A stretch of 64,000 nt of DNA, taken from positions 124,001 through 188,000 of the forward strand of contig JAVYIG010001586.1 in the NCBI GenBank assembly GCA_035222895.1, in the 5' to 3' direction. Origin of the DNA: Strongylocentrotus droebachiensis. Taxonomy: Eukaryota; Echinodermata; Echinoidea; Camarodonta; Strongylocentrotidae. Shown in pieces: positions 12,540 through 24,221 of the stretch. The stretch's first letter is position 1, and every line of letters starts with the position of its first letter. Below the pieces are notes generated by a model. It saw only the letters and a list, made by a program, of their open reading frames with translations, made no database searches and had not been told where the DNA came from. Made by a program: the position numbers and the translations under genes.

Positions 12540-14100
12540 GTATCGAGTTTCACGAAAAGAATAGAAAAATGAAACTGCAGAAAGCAGGATTAATGCAATC
12601 GAAAAGATCTTCCTAAAATACCTTAAATGAACTCGAAGTCAGTCATGCGCGTGTTTTATTGCGATGTTCGTTTGCAAGATTTTGTCTTTCCTCTTCTTTG
12701 TTTAATCAAACGCACACTTTCCACCGATATCTCGCCTTTTATCAGCGATGTGTTGCGAGCCGTCGGTATTTATAGTGGACGTGGCCTGACGACAAATCGA
12801 ACGTAAGAACGAACGTGAGTGACTTTATGAAGAGGTTAACAACTAGAGTTGGCGCGGTGGCGTCACGCCCAACCTATGCAACGCGGAAGCGTGCACACTC
12901 ACGCGCATACACACTCACCCACAACAATGACAGCAGAAATAAAAACAGATGATGCTTTTCAAACTGATTTGTGGCTGTTATGACGTCTATCACAGAATAG
13001 ACATCAGAATTATTTTTGTTAAACATCTTACGTCGGGTAGAGAGATGCCATCATAAACGGCGGAACCTTTTGACATTTATTGAGAGGTTGGAAAATGGAA
13101 TGGGAGACATTAATAATAATGACTCCGGCCGACAAAGCTTTTTGCAGGAAACAAAATTATTATGATGCAAAATGTGCAGTCGAATCAATTCGTTTTTTTT
13201 TCTTCAAATCTATTTACTGAGACGGAAATCCTTAATTTAAGATATTTCGTTACATGATAATGTCCTAAAAAAAAAAAACAATTTAGGGTTTCAGGTTTCC
13301 TTCATTTCCAATTATTAAACTATGATTAACACCATTTACAAATGTTTGAATGAATAGTATCGACATCATCGTTTTTAAAAGATTAGGTATCTGCGAACGA
13401 GCGGAAAACTTTCAGTTTAGACACAGCCACTGAATTTTCTTAACGAAGCGGATTGTGATGTGCTGAAGTTTTTTAATTTCTTTGTTCTCATAGTATGTCA
13501 TCTATTAGACTTCTAACAATTGTTTTTAATCACGTGTAGGGCAATGCGTTCCTTTGATTTGTCCTCCGTTTCATACTAATATGCTAAAATTATATAAAGG
13601 TATCTTTGCCTCTCGGATTTGTAAAACTGGAAACATTGTAAAACAATGCCTTTAAGAGATTTTAAATGGCTTCTGAGCTTAAACATTTACAGTTTGTGGC
13701 ATTTTTGACATTGTCTATGATTAGAATCCTCCTGCCCATCGTTCTTTTTTTTAAATATACAGATTTAACAAGGACACAGTCTGTGATTAAGGCTTGTAGG
13801 AGGATTACAGTGTTAATCTTCATAATGATGCTTTTACTTCAATGTCTTCCTTAACACACGCTAGCATGCGCAAACACCTGATAATTCTCTTTTGCTTTCT
13901 AAATATCTAGAGTTCACCAAGTTCTGTAATTATGTTGTCTTAACAATTTGTTTTATGGCGAAATAAGAGTGAAACACCCACGGTTAAATAGATGAAAAAC
14001 AAATATATACTCATTTCGAGTTTGACCATAATTATGAGCTGTAACTCTGAGAAAAATTCGATGTTAAGCCGAAAACAACAACAAGGTTCTTTACCCTTTC
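12540..14100. other. Upstream region of gene A, 3' flank or intron of gene B
   Basis: The first 350 bp are richer in CpG and include short CA/CG-rich blocks near 12890-12925, compatible with the proximal promoter of gene A. The rest is AT-rich with no exon recognised. Confidence 0.35.
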
Positions 14101-14110
14101 TAATTAGTGT

Positions 14111-14177
14111 CATTAACCAAAACAGGTCCACTCATTTGATTCTCCATTACTAATGAGTGGATCTGTTTTGGTTAATG
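14111..14177 (+). ncRNA. Candidate miRNA-like hairpin
   Basis: Two 26-base arms (14111-14136 and 14152-14177) are complementary except at one position, which forms a G-U pair only if the plus strand is transcribed. The loop is 15 bases. Four further G-U-type pairs (GTGT against GTGT) extend the stem outward on the plus strand. Size and loop fit an animal pre-miRNA, but the near-perfect pairing would also fit the core of a small palindromic transposon. No transcript evidence is available. Confidence 0.3.
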
Positions 14178-14798
14178 GTGTGTCCGATGACTGGATCCGA
14201 GCAATGATGTCATGAAAATCATTAACACCATTTTACTCTCAATGGCATAATAGCAATCAAATCATTTTATTCCACTCTCAGAGGCGAAGATTGGGAATTC
14301 TACTCGAGTTTTTATTATGTCATCGGAAGTGTTTTGTTTTTAAAGAGATGATGCAAACTGGCAGTGATGATAGCACGCTTTAATGGACTTGATAGTACGT
14401 TCATCGTTTCGCTTACCGCAATTAGCAATAAAAGCTCAGTGGTACTTTTTCAAGGTAAACCATACTTAAATATTGGATAGTTAAGTAATCCATGTCGATG
14501 CTGCGATTAATTTCGATTAGCGAGATGACGAGTATCAAATTGAGACATTCTGTTGCCATGGCTCAAACGGATTTTGATGATAAGCTTTCTCAACTTCAAC
14601 AATCGTGCGAATTAATGCTTATGGCATTCCACTCTTTAGACAAATCTGATAAAAAAAGGTTTGGAGGTTAGATCCTTGTTGATAAGGTTTCCATTCATGC
14701 TGTTTTCATTCACTTCTAATGTTTGTCGATAAACTTGTATCCATTATGGCTAACAAAGAGAGAGATCACATTCAACAGCAGCCAAAAATACATTTTAA

Positions 14799-15288
14799 AG
14801 GGACTATGTCCCATTTGCAGGCCAAAAAAATGAAAAAGTTAAATTCCAACTGCATTTGAAAGATAATACTAATTTAGAACTTCCCTAAAAAAGGTGGGAC
14901 TTGAAAATGTCTTCAAGTGGGAAAATAACGACTATTAGTTGTCAAATCGACTTTAGGGCTATAGAGCCCAAAAGTAATAGTCTTGATTTTCAGACAATTG
15001 TACCGAATGGTCATACGTTTTATGCTGCGTAAAGATTCAATCAGTTTAATCTTGTCCATCACAAGAAGTGGGTTATTGATGTAGACAAATGCTCATGTAC
15101 CCTTTACAACTCTTTTCATGTATGTTATTACCAAATAAGAAAAAAACCAGTCAGTCACTCAATAGTGTCTGACAGTGAAGTCTAGCAAGTAAACGGTTTT
15201 CCTTGCTAACGTTTAAATTTCACAGATAGGACATACATGACAAAGTTCTACAGCATTTGAGGTTGGCTGCAAAAGGGACATAGTACCT
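14799..15288. mobile_element. 490-bp MITE with TTAA target sites
   Basis: Terminal inverted repeats of about 30 bp: the left end begins AGGGACTATGTCCC and the right end finishes GGGACATAGTACCT. TTAA flanks both ends (14795-14798 and 15289-15292). TTAA duplications are the hallmark of piggyBac- and Kolobok-type transposases. The AGG-type termini differ from the usual CCC start of piggyBac, which makes Kolobok at least as likely. The interior has no coding capacity. Confidence 0.75.
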
Positions 15289-15292
15289 TTAA

Positions 15293-16009
15293 GGGGGAAA
15301 AAATGAAAATATGTCAGTCTTGCAAATTTAGAATGCATGAAATATATAGAACCTGCGTGATATTATAACTTCAAAGAAAATTAAGACTAAATTCTTTAGT
15401 TTTAGTATAAAAAACCAGAGGAAACTCCAAGAGAAAAACAATCGATAACAGAATGCTGACGAAAGTACAGTGAATATTTATTTGAATAGCCTGAATATCA
15501 CACCCATAGAAGGCATCTAAAATAAGGGATATACAATCACTATGTAAACATGTACGGAGGAATAAAGGGAAGTGAGACAACCTGATAAATTAAAGTAATT
15601 TCACTTGATGACGTTATAACCATTAATTCGATTTATTTTTAGTTTCTACATTTCAATAATTTACTACAACCAAGGTTAAACACTAGCGCACTTGCATTAA
15701 ATTTCCAAAACACTTCAACTGGGAGAGGCCGTGATGGGCCCGTTATAAATCCGGCATCTGCAATTAAAAAAACAATGTTTGTTTATGTCCTAACTTAACA
15801 AATAAAACAATTGATATATGGTACATATTGGAAAAACCATATCCCGTCATATAGAGGACCGAAATTTTTAAAAAACAACATAAAATAGTTTTTTTAAATG
15901 TTCGAATCTTGCAAGAATTTGGGGAATAGAGATGTATTAGTGAGTGAATGTCATTCATATTACAATCTCGGGAAATATAAGAAAAGTGTTTTCTGACTGA
16001 TTTTTAAGA
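15293..16009. other. No gene seen
   Basis: AT-rich, no recognisable exon or element. It lies within the presumed transcription unit of minus-strand secreted gene B. Confidence 0.35.
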
Positions 16010-16370
16010 CCTAATGACCATACGAAGAATCTACTGCTTGGTGGCGGCCTTGCCTGTTCCAGAGGTTGGCGATCAAGGCTTTCTATCTATGTCTGGTTCT
16101 ATAAGGCAACATTACTTCTTTTACCAGTCAGACCAATGAACTTAAACTTGTATTGGATGCACTGTCTCTCTCTGCTCCTCTTTTCCTCATTTTTTTTTTA
16201 CATCCTATGTGCCTTCTCTTCTCATGATATGCCCCCCAAATCTGAAGTTGTCTTTTCCTTATAGGAGGGATCTATCGACATGTGCCTTATTGAGCACTTC
16301 TTTGTTTGATATCCTGTCAGTCCAAGGTATCCTTAGCATTCATCTGAAGAACCACATTTCTACTGCTTGA
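16010..16370 (-). mobile_element. Degenerate LINE fragment (post-RT domain)
   Basis: Translated on the minus strand across several frame changes and stops, it gives the familiar C-terminal LINE pattern: an EMWFFR then MLRIPWTDRISNKEVL block, then a GHIMRR block, then a LIANLWNRQGRHQA-like end. This pattern is common in endonuclease-type LINE reverse transcriptases. The copy is old and heavily broken. Clade not determined. Confidence 0.6.
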
Positions 16371-16391
16371 ATTATATTTATATATATAATT

Positions 16392-16440
16392 GTGTGCGTG
16401 TGTGTGTGTCCGCGCGCGCGCGTGTGTGTGTGTGTGTGTG
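16392..16440. repeat. (TG)n-(CG)n-(TG)n alternating tract
   Basis: An almost uninterrupted alternating purine-pyrimidine tract with a central CGCGCGCGCG core, flanked by TG repeats. Such tracts readily adopt Z-DNA. Confidence 0.85.
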
Positions 16441-17800
16441 ATGATTAATTCACTTATTGAAGGTGTTCGACACGCTTTTTATGCAAACTATCTTATTTGT
16501 CATTTCCTTATTTTCGGGGTCCTCCTCAGAATTGACGATGCTTGTGGGTGATCAGAATATTTACAATATTTACAATAATATATGTTAATATATATATATA
16601 TATTTTTTTTTTTATATACAAACAGACAATGATAAAGAACTATAAAAGAGTCATCTCAATAACTGTTACTTTAAATTATCCAAAATTTGGCTAAATATGC
16701 CAATTTCTATTTATTTTACCCAAACTGAAAATTCATTCAATATGGCGATTGAGATATGTACACTTTGTAATGGTTATAGAGCAAATTCCATCAAGCATTT
16801 GCGGGGATGTAGTCGGTAGGCTCGAACTTTTGTTAGAATGCCTTTCTTTCTTATACGGAAAAATATCCTTTTTCTAGAGGCGTTGCCTTTATGCATTTCC
16901 TGACAAGAAAAATAAATAACATTATTCTCCGATAATAAACGGTTTATATTTGTGTTTTTTCTTCGTGATGAAGTTAACCACATTCTATTCAAAATTACTC
17001 CCACAAGAATGGACTTGTGCACGTTCGTAGTGTTCACTTACATTGGGTAAGAGGGATATGTATTTAATATTTGAACGCATATAAATACTTGAATAGCCCC
17101 TGAAAAACTTGTAATACAGATTAATCCCATGATATGAAATCACACGTTCAATAAATAGTTATTGGTATTTTTATATGCATGCATGTAGTACTAGTCGACT
17201 CTACAAGGAAGGGATAAAGAATAGATCCGTTTTTTATCAAAAACAAAAGCAAGTACATTTGTAGCTGTTTGGGAGTTAAAATAAACTTCATTTGTCAAGG
17301 TTTTGTTTTTGTTTTACTATCAATTAGATTAGCACCGCAAGCCTTGTGGTTGTGATGTCTAATCAGGTCGACATGATATAATAATTAAATGGATTTTCTA
17401 TTCAAGAAATTTTGAAAAGCAAAGGGATTGTCACATCAAATGTATATCGACGCCGTTTGGAAGTTAAGAAAATACCATATTGGAAATTACAGCTTCTAAG
17501 ATTTACTTCGATGAAAAATACTCGACAGAAAAGTAGTCTTTGTGCTCAATAACAATTAAAAGATTATAACTTATCCCAAGTTGAACCTTGTATAATTTAA
17601 AATCAGAGTATGGAATATATATTATATAGAAGTATAAAAGATACTTTTGTAGAACAAAAGCTTCAAAGATTTAATCGGATTTAAATTTTCGCATTTTGAC
17701 ATGACTGTCAAGACCATTGATAATGTTTATCACTTCAGGACACAATATCAGATGGATTGGTCAAGCTACCTGGAAATCAAGTTGTAGATTTTATGTGAGT
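16441..17800. other. No gene confirmed
   Basis: It contains an AT microsatellite near 16578-16620 and a minus-strand 87-codon frame (16774-17037) with no usable splice acceptor at its start, which I do not call. Confidence 0.35.
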
Positions 17801-18078
17801 TTTTTTTTAATTACACAAACCTTATCTCCTAATTACAGTTGTTATGAGTTTATTAACGAGTTCAAAGAATTCGCCAATCTAACATGATGCTAAATGTATT
17901 TTGATACAAGTTGTAACTTTAGAGTTATTATTGGTTTTCAGTTTTTTTATTACACAAACCTTATCTCCTAATCACAATTTGCATGAGTTTATTAACGAGT
18001 TCGAAGAATTCGCCAATCTAACATGATGCTAAATGTATTTTGATACAAGTTGTGCATGACTCTAGAGTTAATATTTGT
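17801..18078. repeat. Tandem duplication, 139-bp unit
   Basis: Two adjacent copies (about 17801-17939 and 17940-18078) share TTACACAAACCTTATCTCCT, GAGTTTATTAACGAGTTC and AATTCGCCAATCTAACATGA with few differences. It lies in the first intron of secreted gene B, about 270 bp beyond its donor site. Confidence 0.85.
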
Positions 18079-18351
18079 TTAAGTTTTCTTCTTTATATTC
18101 TTTTTTATCACCCTCCTTTTCTGATTTTTTTTAAACCGGACATGTACAAATTGTTGGAACTCTATAAATAGGGGTGGGCCGGCTGGGTCTCACACCCACA
18201 CCGCACTCAAGAGCGTAGCCGTTAAGGATATAAATGCAAACATTGAAGAGACATTTTTATAATGCGGTAATATTTAGACAACCTTTTTTTTTTTTTGAGG
18301 AGCTGGGTTAAAATAATCAATCACCAGAAGGGGAAAGAAATAATTACTCAC

Positions 18352-18496
18352 TAGATGGCCCGAATAGCCTGTTGAACCTCTGACCTTCCACTGCATGGAC
18401 AGCACTACATGCTAGCATTGCGATGAGGCACCAAGACCACAACCCTGCCAGTCCAGTTGGCATGACGATAGATATCTGCTTGGTTGTTAGCACCAT
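18352..18496 (-). CDS. First exon of secreted protein gene B (signal peptide)
   Basis: It encodes 48 residues plus one base, a paralogue of the exon at 12261-12408. The shared parts are a short polar N-terminus, LWSWCL, a hydrophobic core, and a mature start QRFNRLFGP. Cleavage is likely near VEG/QRF. The donor is TCTA/GTGAGT, phase 1, as in gene A. I chose the ATG at 18496 because the longer frame's ATG at 18556 lies only about 10 bp from the TATA box, upstream of the expected transcription start. Later exons, expected at lower coordinates, were not identified. Function unknown. Confidence 0.7.
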
Positions 18497-18564
18497 TTTC
18501 CAGTCTTCTTCTTCTTTGGAAAACCTTACCTGAGAAATGTTTAATTTACCAAGCATTTCCCCCG

Positions 18565-18572
18565 CTTTTATA
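18565..18572 (-). promoter_or_regulatory. TATA box of secreted gene B
   Basis: TATAAAAG on the minus strand, 69 bp upstream of the chosen start codon. Expected transcription start is about 18540. A CAG/GTAAGG sequence that looks like a strong donor lies between this box and the ATG. Confidence 0.65.
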
Positions 18573-18989
18573 CGCTGTCAACAGTTACTGATTAACGGGA
18601 CGCACTTGTCATAGAAGCCACGCCTTCTTTCTTTATTATGGATTTATGAGTGGTAAGAATTGTCTTGAAGGTAGGATACCGTTTGGATACGACCGTGTTT
18701 TTAACCAAGTCTGTAGGATGCACTTTAATCATGAACACCGTGTTATGATAGTGAGGAACGCTGTACGCTTTAAAATTTATCAAAACAACTCAGAGCCAAA
18801 TTTCACTTATATTTTCTCCCAAAGTCAATGCCACTATGAAAAAATAATTCAATCGTACATACCACGAACATAATACATTAAACCAAGGGCAACAATTGCC
18901 ATTTTTGTTGACTAAAAATATTTCCAAGTATAAATTATGTAATTCAACTTGTATGAACTAATGAATAACATATTTTTGTACAGCCGCAA

Positions 18990-19360
18990 ACCAAGTGTTC
19001 CTCTATATATACCTCTCTATCTCTCTCACTCTCTCTGTCTCCTGAAGCAAGTCAGTTTTTGACATTTTTTGCCATTGAATTGCCGTTGTTTTTTGCCTGT
19101 TTAAATTATCTTATTTTGCTGTCGCTGTAATCATAAGTTTAAGAGCTGCATGCACTTGCGCTGTAGCTCTTCTGAATTTGCTATGTTAAATGTTAACCGT
19201 TTCCAACATTTTGTTGCATACTTTGTGTTATTCAATGTGATTTGAAAGAATATTGCCATTTTGTACAAAAAATAAATCACAATTTTTTATTTGACTGATT
19301 ATTATTGTATAAAAATGCAGAAATCAATAAATCAAATCAATTCATTTCAAATAAAAAAAA
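18990..19360 (+). mobile_element. Probable LINE 3' tail
   Basis: Non-coding sequence with a TACAAAAAATAAATC signal near 19270 ends in (AATCA)-type units at about 19322-19342, resembling a LINE tail with a short terminal microsatellite. The 5' limit is uncertain and no coding part is recognisable. Confidence 0.3.
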
Positions 19361-20920
19361 TCAATTATTTTATAAGCCGTCTGCATCATCACACTAAATA
19401 TCTTTAGTACAAATAGTAGCATAATGATTAATTTTAGAAAGAGTTATCAATCAGTTCCGTTGAATTCTTTTCAAATATTTTTGAAGGACATGACTTGCGT
19501 TGATCTTCAGTCATGGTGAAAATTACACCACCAGCTGCCCATGTCATCATCTCTCGTTTCGCTTTTCGCTTTCTTCAAAAATAATATTTGCTGTGGGTAT
19601 AGTCAATAGCGTTACTAAAGACCCCCCACCAGAAAGAAAATCGAATGACGCAAATGAAAAAAGTTAAGAGAAGAGACAGGTAGAGGAGGAGAGGGGAATA
19701 GGGGGAGAGACGTATTTCTAACGAACTGATTACACCCTTTCCATACCCCTGACCCATGGTCTTGTTCGTTCCCTATCCTTTATATAGAAGGGGTCTAAGA
19801 CCGACCCCCCCCCCCTCGCCTCAAGCAGTGACCCCTATATGGCAGGATCCACTACTACAAGTACATATAGTTCAGATTGCAAAGGCGGAAGTTGCATAGA
19901 ACCCCCCCCCCCCCACCCCCCGTACGCACTTATACATCGCTTCAAGTTCTCTGCCGATTGTACGCATGGTTTAATGTTCATGGCTCGTGAGGGCATAGGT
20001 CCACAAGTAGAAAAGAATGGTCGAAAAAGGGTACTTCAAACGCCAATGTTTTTTCCATTTCATGTTCCTGATACATTTTATCTTTCCTAAATTGGTTTAT
20101 ATTGGTACATGGCGGGCTGGAAATTTTACTCATGAGTATTTTTTCTTCTTCCAAACGGAATCCCCTTCTAAATGAAAGGAAGCCGTATATACAAAAAAAG
20201 TACATAGGCTTATTTAGGTAAAATGGTATCAATACTCATTAAGCTTAAAACGTTTTGATTCATTCACATGTACCATGATGACTGAATTTAGTTCACTAGT
20301 CTGACCTTCTTTATTCACGTCATAGGCATCCTAGAGTCATGAAAGTGTATTTGAAACATTTTAGTTCCTGATGTCTTTGTGACAAGTTGGTTTAATCCAA
20401 TCCATTTATATCATGTGCCATCATAGGATCGATATGATTCCTCTTAGAAATAAGTCATTTCGATCGATTCCCCCAAAGTTGATTGATGTTTGGAGGAATT
20501 TTTCGTGCAAGAAAGAATATTGATGGTTCCCGTATAGAAGGGAAGAAACTTCAAGTACAAGCATCATTAGTTGGGTAGCCGCAAATTGGGCTTCCTCTAA
20601 TCAAGCAGAGAAGATATCGACAGTTTGGGGGTTTCTGGTGAATCAGCAAGAAGCGATGCACGTCAAACGGAAAATGTTGCATTTCTTCTCTCTTCCAATC
20701 GCCGAGTTTTAAGTGCTTGAGCTTCATCCAGGCATGAAGAAACAAAATCCTTTCCAAAATCGACGAAAATGGACTATGCTTTGCACCTTAAAGAAGAAAA
20801 AAAAAGCAACCATATCGAGAAACTGTCATACTAAAATTGGCGTCATAATTGCTATGTTGTTATGACGTTATCAGCTAAATCCGACAGTAGCGTGACCTTA
20901 ACATAGTCTAAATGTTTGTT
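19361..20920. other. No gene seen
   Basis: Contains poly-C tracts near 19805-19815 and 19902-19920. Short open frames on both strands around 19839-20232 and 20551-20757 have no recognisable features. Confidence 0.4.
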
Positions 20921-20929
20921 TCTACTTCT

Positions 20930-21145
20930 ACTTCTATGGTGATACTCATCAACGCCTGTTCAGCATCTAGATGAGGATAAAGCATAGAGTTGTATAATAA
21001 TTATACAGCTCTATGCGGTACAGTTCCTGAAAAGGGAACTAAATTGTTTCAAGAGCCACCTTGAACTGCTCCAAAGAGGGCAGTTCAACGATGATTTGAG
21101 GTAGCTCGTCCCAGTCCTTAAGTGTCCTGTAAAATGTTTGTAAAA
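20930..21145 (-). mobile_element. LINE 3' end with terminal hairpin
   Basis: On the minus strand the sequence encodes RTLKDWDELPQIIVELPS followed by LEQFKVALET and a stop, the typical C-terminus of CR1/Jockey-type LINE proteins (compare the RTLKDWNNLP pattern). Just downstream, 20982-21016 is a near-perfect inverted repeat (GCATAGAGTTGTATAA and its complement), probably part of the element's 3' UTR. Only the last few hundred bases are present, as in most 5'-truncated LINE copies. Confidence 0.6.
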
Positions 21146-21795
21146 TTATTATAAATAATTACTGATATCTTTATTAAACAGAGGCTTGGCAGGGAAGATT
21201 GTGTTTTGGAGAAAAAAAAATGTTATCACATCATCAATTATCATCTTTAATTAATGCTGTCTAATTCCATTTTCTGAGTTTCATGAATTTGTATTTTGGT
21301 GGTAAAGATATCCGGATGCTCGTGAAAGTGATAATACGTATTTACCAAAAAGCCAATTAACAGGGACGAATACAACAAAAAAATACACTTGGCGCGGGAA
21401 TAAGTGCACGCTATGATAAATGTAGTTTTCCCTAAAGAAACTGTTTTAGTAGTGAAGAGAAAATGCTCCCCGATACTTGCTCTGTGGGTTGAGCCAATTC
21501 CCCCTCGTTTTTATTTCTTTTTTTATCAAGGGGGCGGGTTTTAATTTTTGTCTAGCTCTGAATTCACCTATGTGATTATATTTTTGTGTAAACATTATTG
21601 TTGTCTTGGAGAACTCTTATAACATACTACGACTTGTTTTGCTACTCGAGTGGCCTCGATCTCAACTCTCTCTTTTCTCCATATCCACTCAACTCAAGGA
21701 AAAAAAGGCTTAAAACCTGACACTGTCTTGTGTCTGGATTGAAAGAGGAAAACAAAGACCTATAGCCTACACCTAAAATGTGTTTATTGCACTCT

Positions 21796-21796
<1 letters not shown>
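21146..21796. other. No gene seen
   Basis: AT-rich, no recognisable exon or element. Confidence 0.4.
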
Positions 21797-21836
<40 letters not shown>

Positions 21837-21860
21837 TAATAATAATAATAATAAAAATAA
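21797..21860. repeat. (AAT)n microsatellite
   Basis: About twenty AAT/ATA trinucleotide units with one GAT interruption. It produces a poly-Tyr/poly-Asn false frame. Confidence 0.95.
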
Positions 21861-22539
21861 CCTTTTAGTCCACTCCAAATTTTATTGAACCGAAAATGAT
21901 TTTTTTTTTGCCCAATTGATCGTGAGCCCGACAGCCACTGAGCAGCGCCAGATCGACGTTGCTCTATCCCCTTATTGTTATTGTTATTATTGCAGGAGTA
22001 CATGCGTGATGAAAAGAGACTTTGTGGTCTATCTCAGATACGTAGATACACGAATGAATGAGCGAGGGTTATTATTGGATATGGTAAAGCATATATGTTT
22101 TTTCTCGATTCCTCAACATCGAGTAGAACATAATCTGTAAAGTTCAAAACATTTTCTTTCCATGAGTGAATCAGTCGAGATACAGTACAACATAAAGCCA
22201 ATTAACACACCACAATAATTATACAAGTTCTGGAACACGCAGGCTTTCCACAGTGAAAATCCAATCCAAAAGTTATTTGATATTGCGCCTTTTCCTTGCA
22301 GTTACAAAGCGCTGCACACAAATCCTCCGACTTTTACTAAAATAAGCCTTACATGAAGGATCGAAATCAATTTTGGTATTTTCCCATAAGGTTCTAAAAA
22401 TGTCAAATCTGCCGTAGGAAAAGTTTAATTGGGAGCCCCCCCCCCCCCCCCACCACCACCCGCCTTTATTGAGGCTCCTGATAACACGAATAGAGAATGG
22501 ATAACAATTTCAATTTTCTTATGCTTTAGGGGCACTTAA
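21861..22539. other. No gene seen
   Basis: Includes a C-rich tract at about 22437-22460. No exon recognised. Confidence 0.4.
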
Positions 22540-23250
22540 TATAATTTAATTTAATTTATCAACAACATATCACAGTAATGACAGTATGTGAACATGCAAC
22601 CATTATAATGCAAAGAATAATAAGATACATGAATACATGAAGAAAGAATAATAAGATACATGAATACATTAATGGCTCTAAAACATATTTCGACATAGAT
22701 CTGCAAACTATTTAACCTAAAAGATATGCAAATAATTAAATGTAGATGTATGTATATTACTAATATTAAGGTGAAGTCGTTAACGGGATCATTTCGAACC
22801 GTGTTAGGCGATCCTAGTTGCACTTTTTTTATTTAAAAAAAAATATCTGCATGTAAATTATTTTTATTTTATTTACAATATTATATACAAAAAAATTATA
22901 TAGTATCCTGTAACTTTTTAGTAGTTAAAGGGTAAAGTGAAAGAACACATCTGCAAACAAATACGATCATCACTATGTTCGCAAAATAAAAAAGGATGTA
23001 TTGATACAAATGAGGCATACAATCATACATACATGCGCAAATACTGTAGCTATAATCGTTAACGATCATGACAGTGTATACATACAAAAAGGAAGGCAAG
23101 AAAAACAAACGAAAAATGAATTGGGGGGGGGGGGGGGGTTGGTGAGCCCACGTCATTTACATAGGTAGGTACAGATGTCACCGAAAAGCTGACATTTCTA
23201 ATCTAATTTCATCTGGGAGATCGTTCCATAGTTTTGTTATGTGAGCTGTA
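22540..23250 (-). mobile_element. CR1-like LINE 3' end
   Basis: At the upper end the minus strand reads AHITKLWNDLPDEIRLEMSAF, the hallmark of CR1/L2-type LINE C-termini (WNxLPxxIR). It is followed at lower coordinates by a long AT-rich 3' UTR ending in ATTAAATTAAATT-type units near 22541-22558. The boundary toward 22540 is approximate. A G-rich tract interrupts it at about 23124-23140. Confidence 0.55.
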
Positions 23251-23639
23251 TAAAAGCTTTATGTATAGGCCTACATAATGACGCGTGACAAGCAAATTAC
23301 TGAAGACTGTCAAGCTTGACGAGAGGCGCTTTACGTCATTCTCACTCGATCCACTCCATTTGCACCCCCCCCCCGATTCCGGAATCGAAACAAATTTTCA
23401 ACCAATCATAGGATATTTTACAAAAGAAACACCATTCCATTGACCAATCAGCAGTTAGATTAAATGTTTCCAACAGATGTGGGATTTAAACTTGGCAACA
23501 ATACTACCACAAGCCACAACATAGGAAGACGATTACCAACTTGGCATATTAGTTTAAATGTAAGTGTTTGATGTGTAAATTACTCTTCATATACTGATTC
23601 ATTTCAAAAGTTTGATAAGTAGACGGAGGTGTTCTTTGC

Positions 23640-23800
23640 TTTAACGCAGATTCTGGTCGATCGCGGCTAAACCGTGAGCCCAGTCCCATACGTTCATATT
23701 CCAGTTGGTTGATTACTTTGATAATTAATTGATTGCACGGCCTCGGCTTAGCTCGCCCGCGCCCCCGCGCTCCGCCGCGGCATTTGCGCGGTGATGTCTG
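23640..23800. promoter_or_regulatory. Small CpG-rich patch
   Basis: A local GC- and CpG-rich stretch (GCCCGCGCCCCCGCGCTCCG and neighbours at about 23755-23785) in AT-rich surroundings. It may mark a promoter or be part of a repeat. No transcription start motif is clear. Confidence 0.25.
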
Positions 23801-24221
23801 ATCATGATAAACATAATTCTGTCACTAACACTGACTATGACTGACAGTTATTAATCAGCATCATGCAGCATCAGTGTACGGAAGTGTGAGGTGATCCTGT
23901 TAAAACTTCCAGTCGTTTCATGCGGTGCTTCATTCTAACTAAACTATTTTTGCTTGCATGGCCTGGTTGGTGGACGCACAATTACAATCTAATCATGAAA
24001 GTTTTAACAAGTTTGTTTCCAGTTATTATGTTCCATGGGCGCTAGTGACTGACTGTAGGTTCCGTACAGTTGTGTACTTTTGCAAGGGGTGTGCACTTTC
24101 ATTCCCCACCGGGCGCCTAAAATAGGGAGGCCAATGCCCAAATCTAACTTTTTAATTACGAATTTGTTTAAAATAAAACAAAGATTAAAAGAAAGCATTT
24201 ACTTTCACTAAGAAAACTCAC

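Noticed and set aside
16774-17037. 87-codon minus-strand frame as a second exon of secreted gene B
   Set aside because: No splice acceptor at its start, no signal of an extracellular domain, and AT-rich composition.
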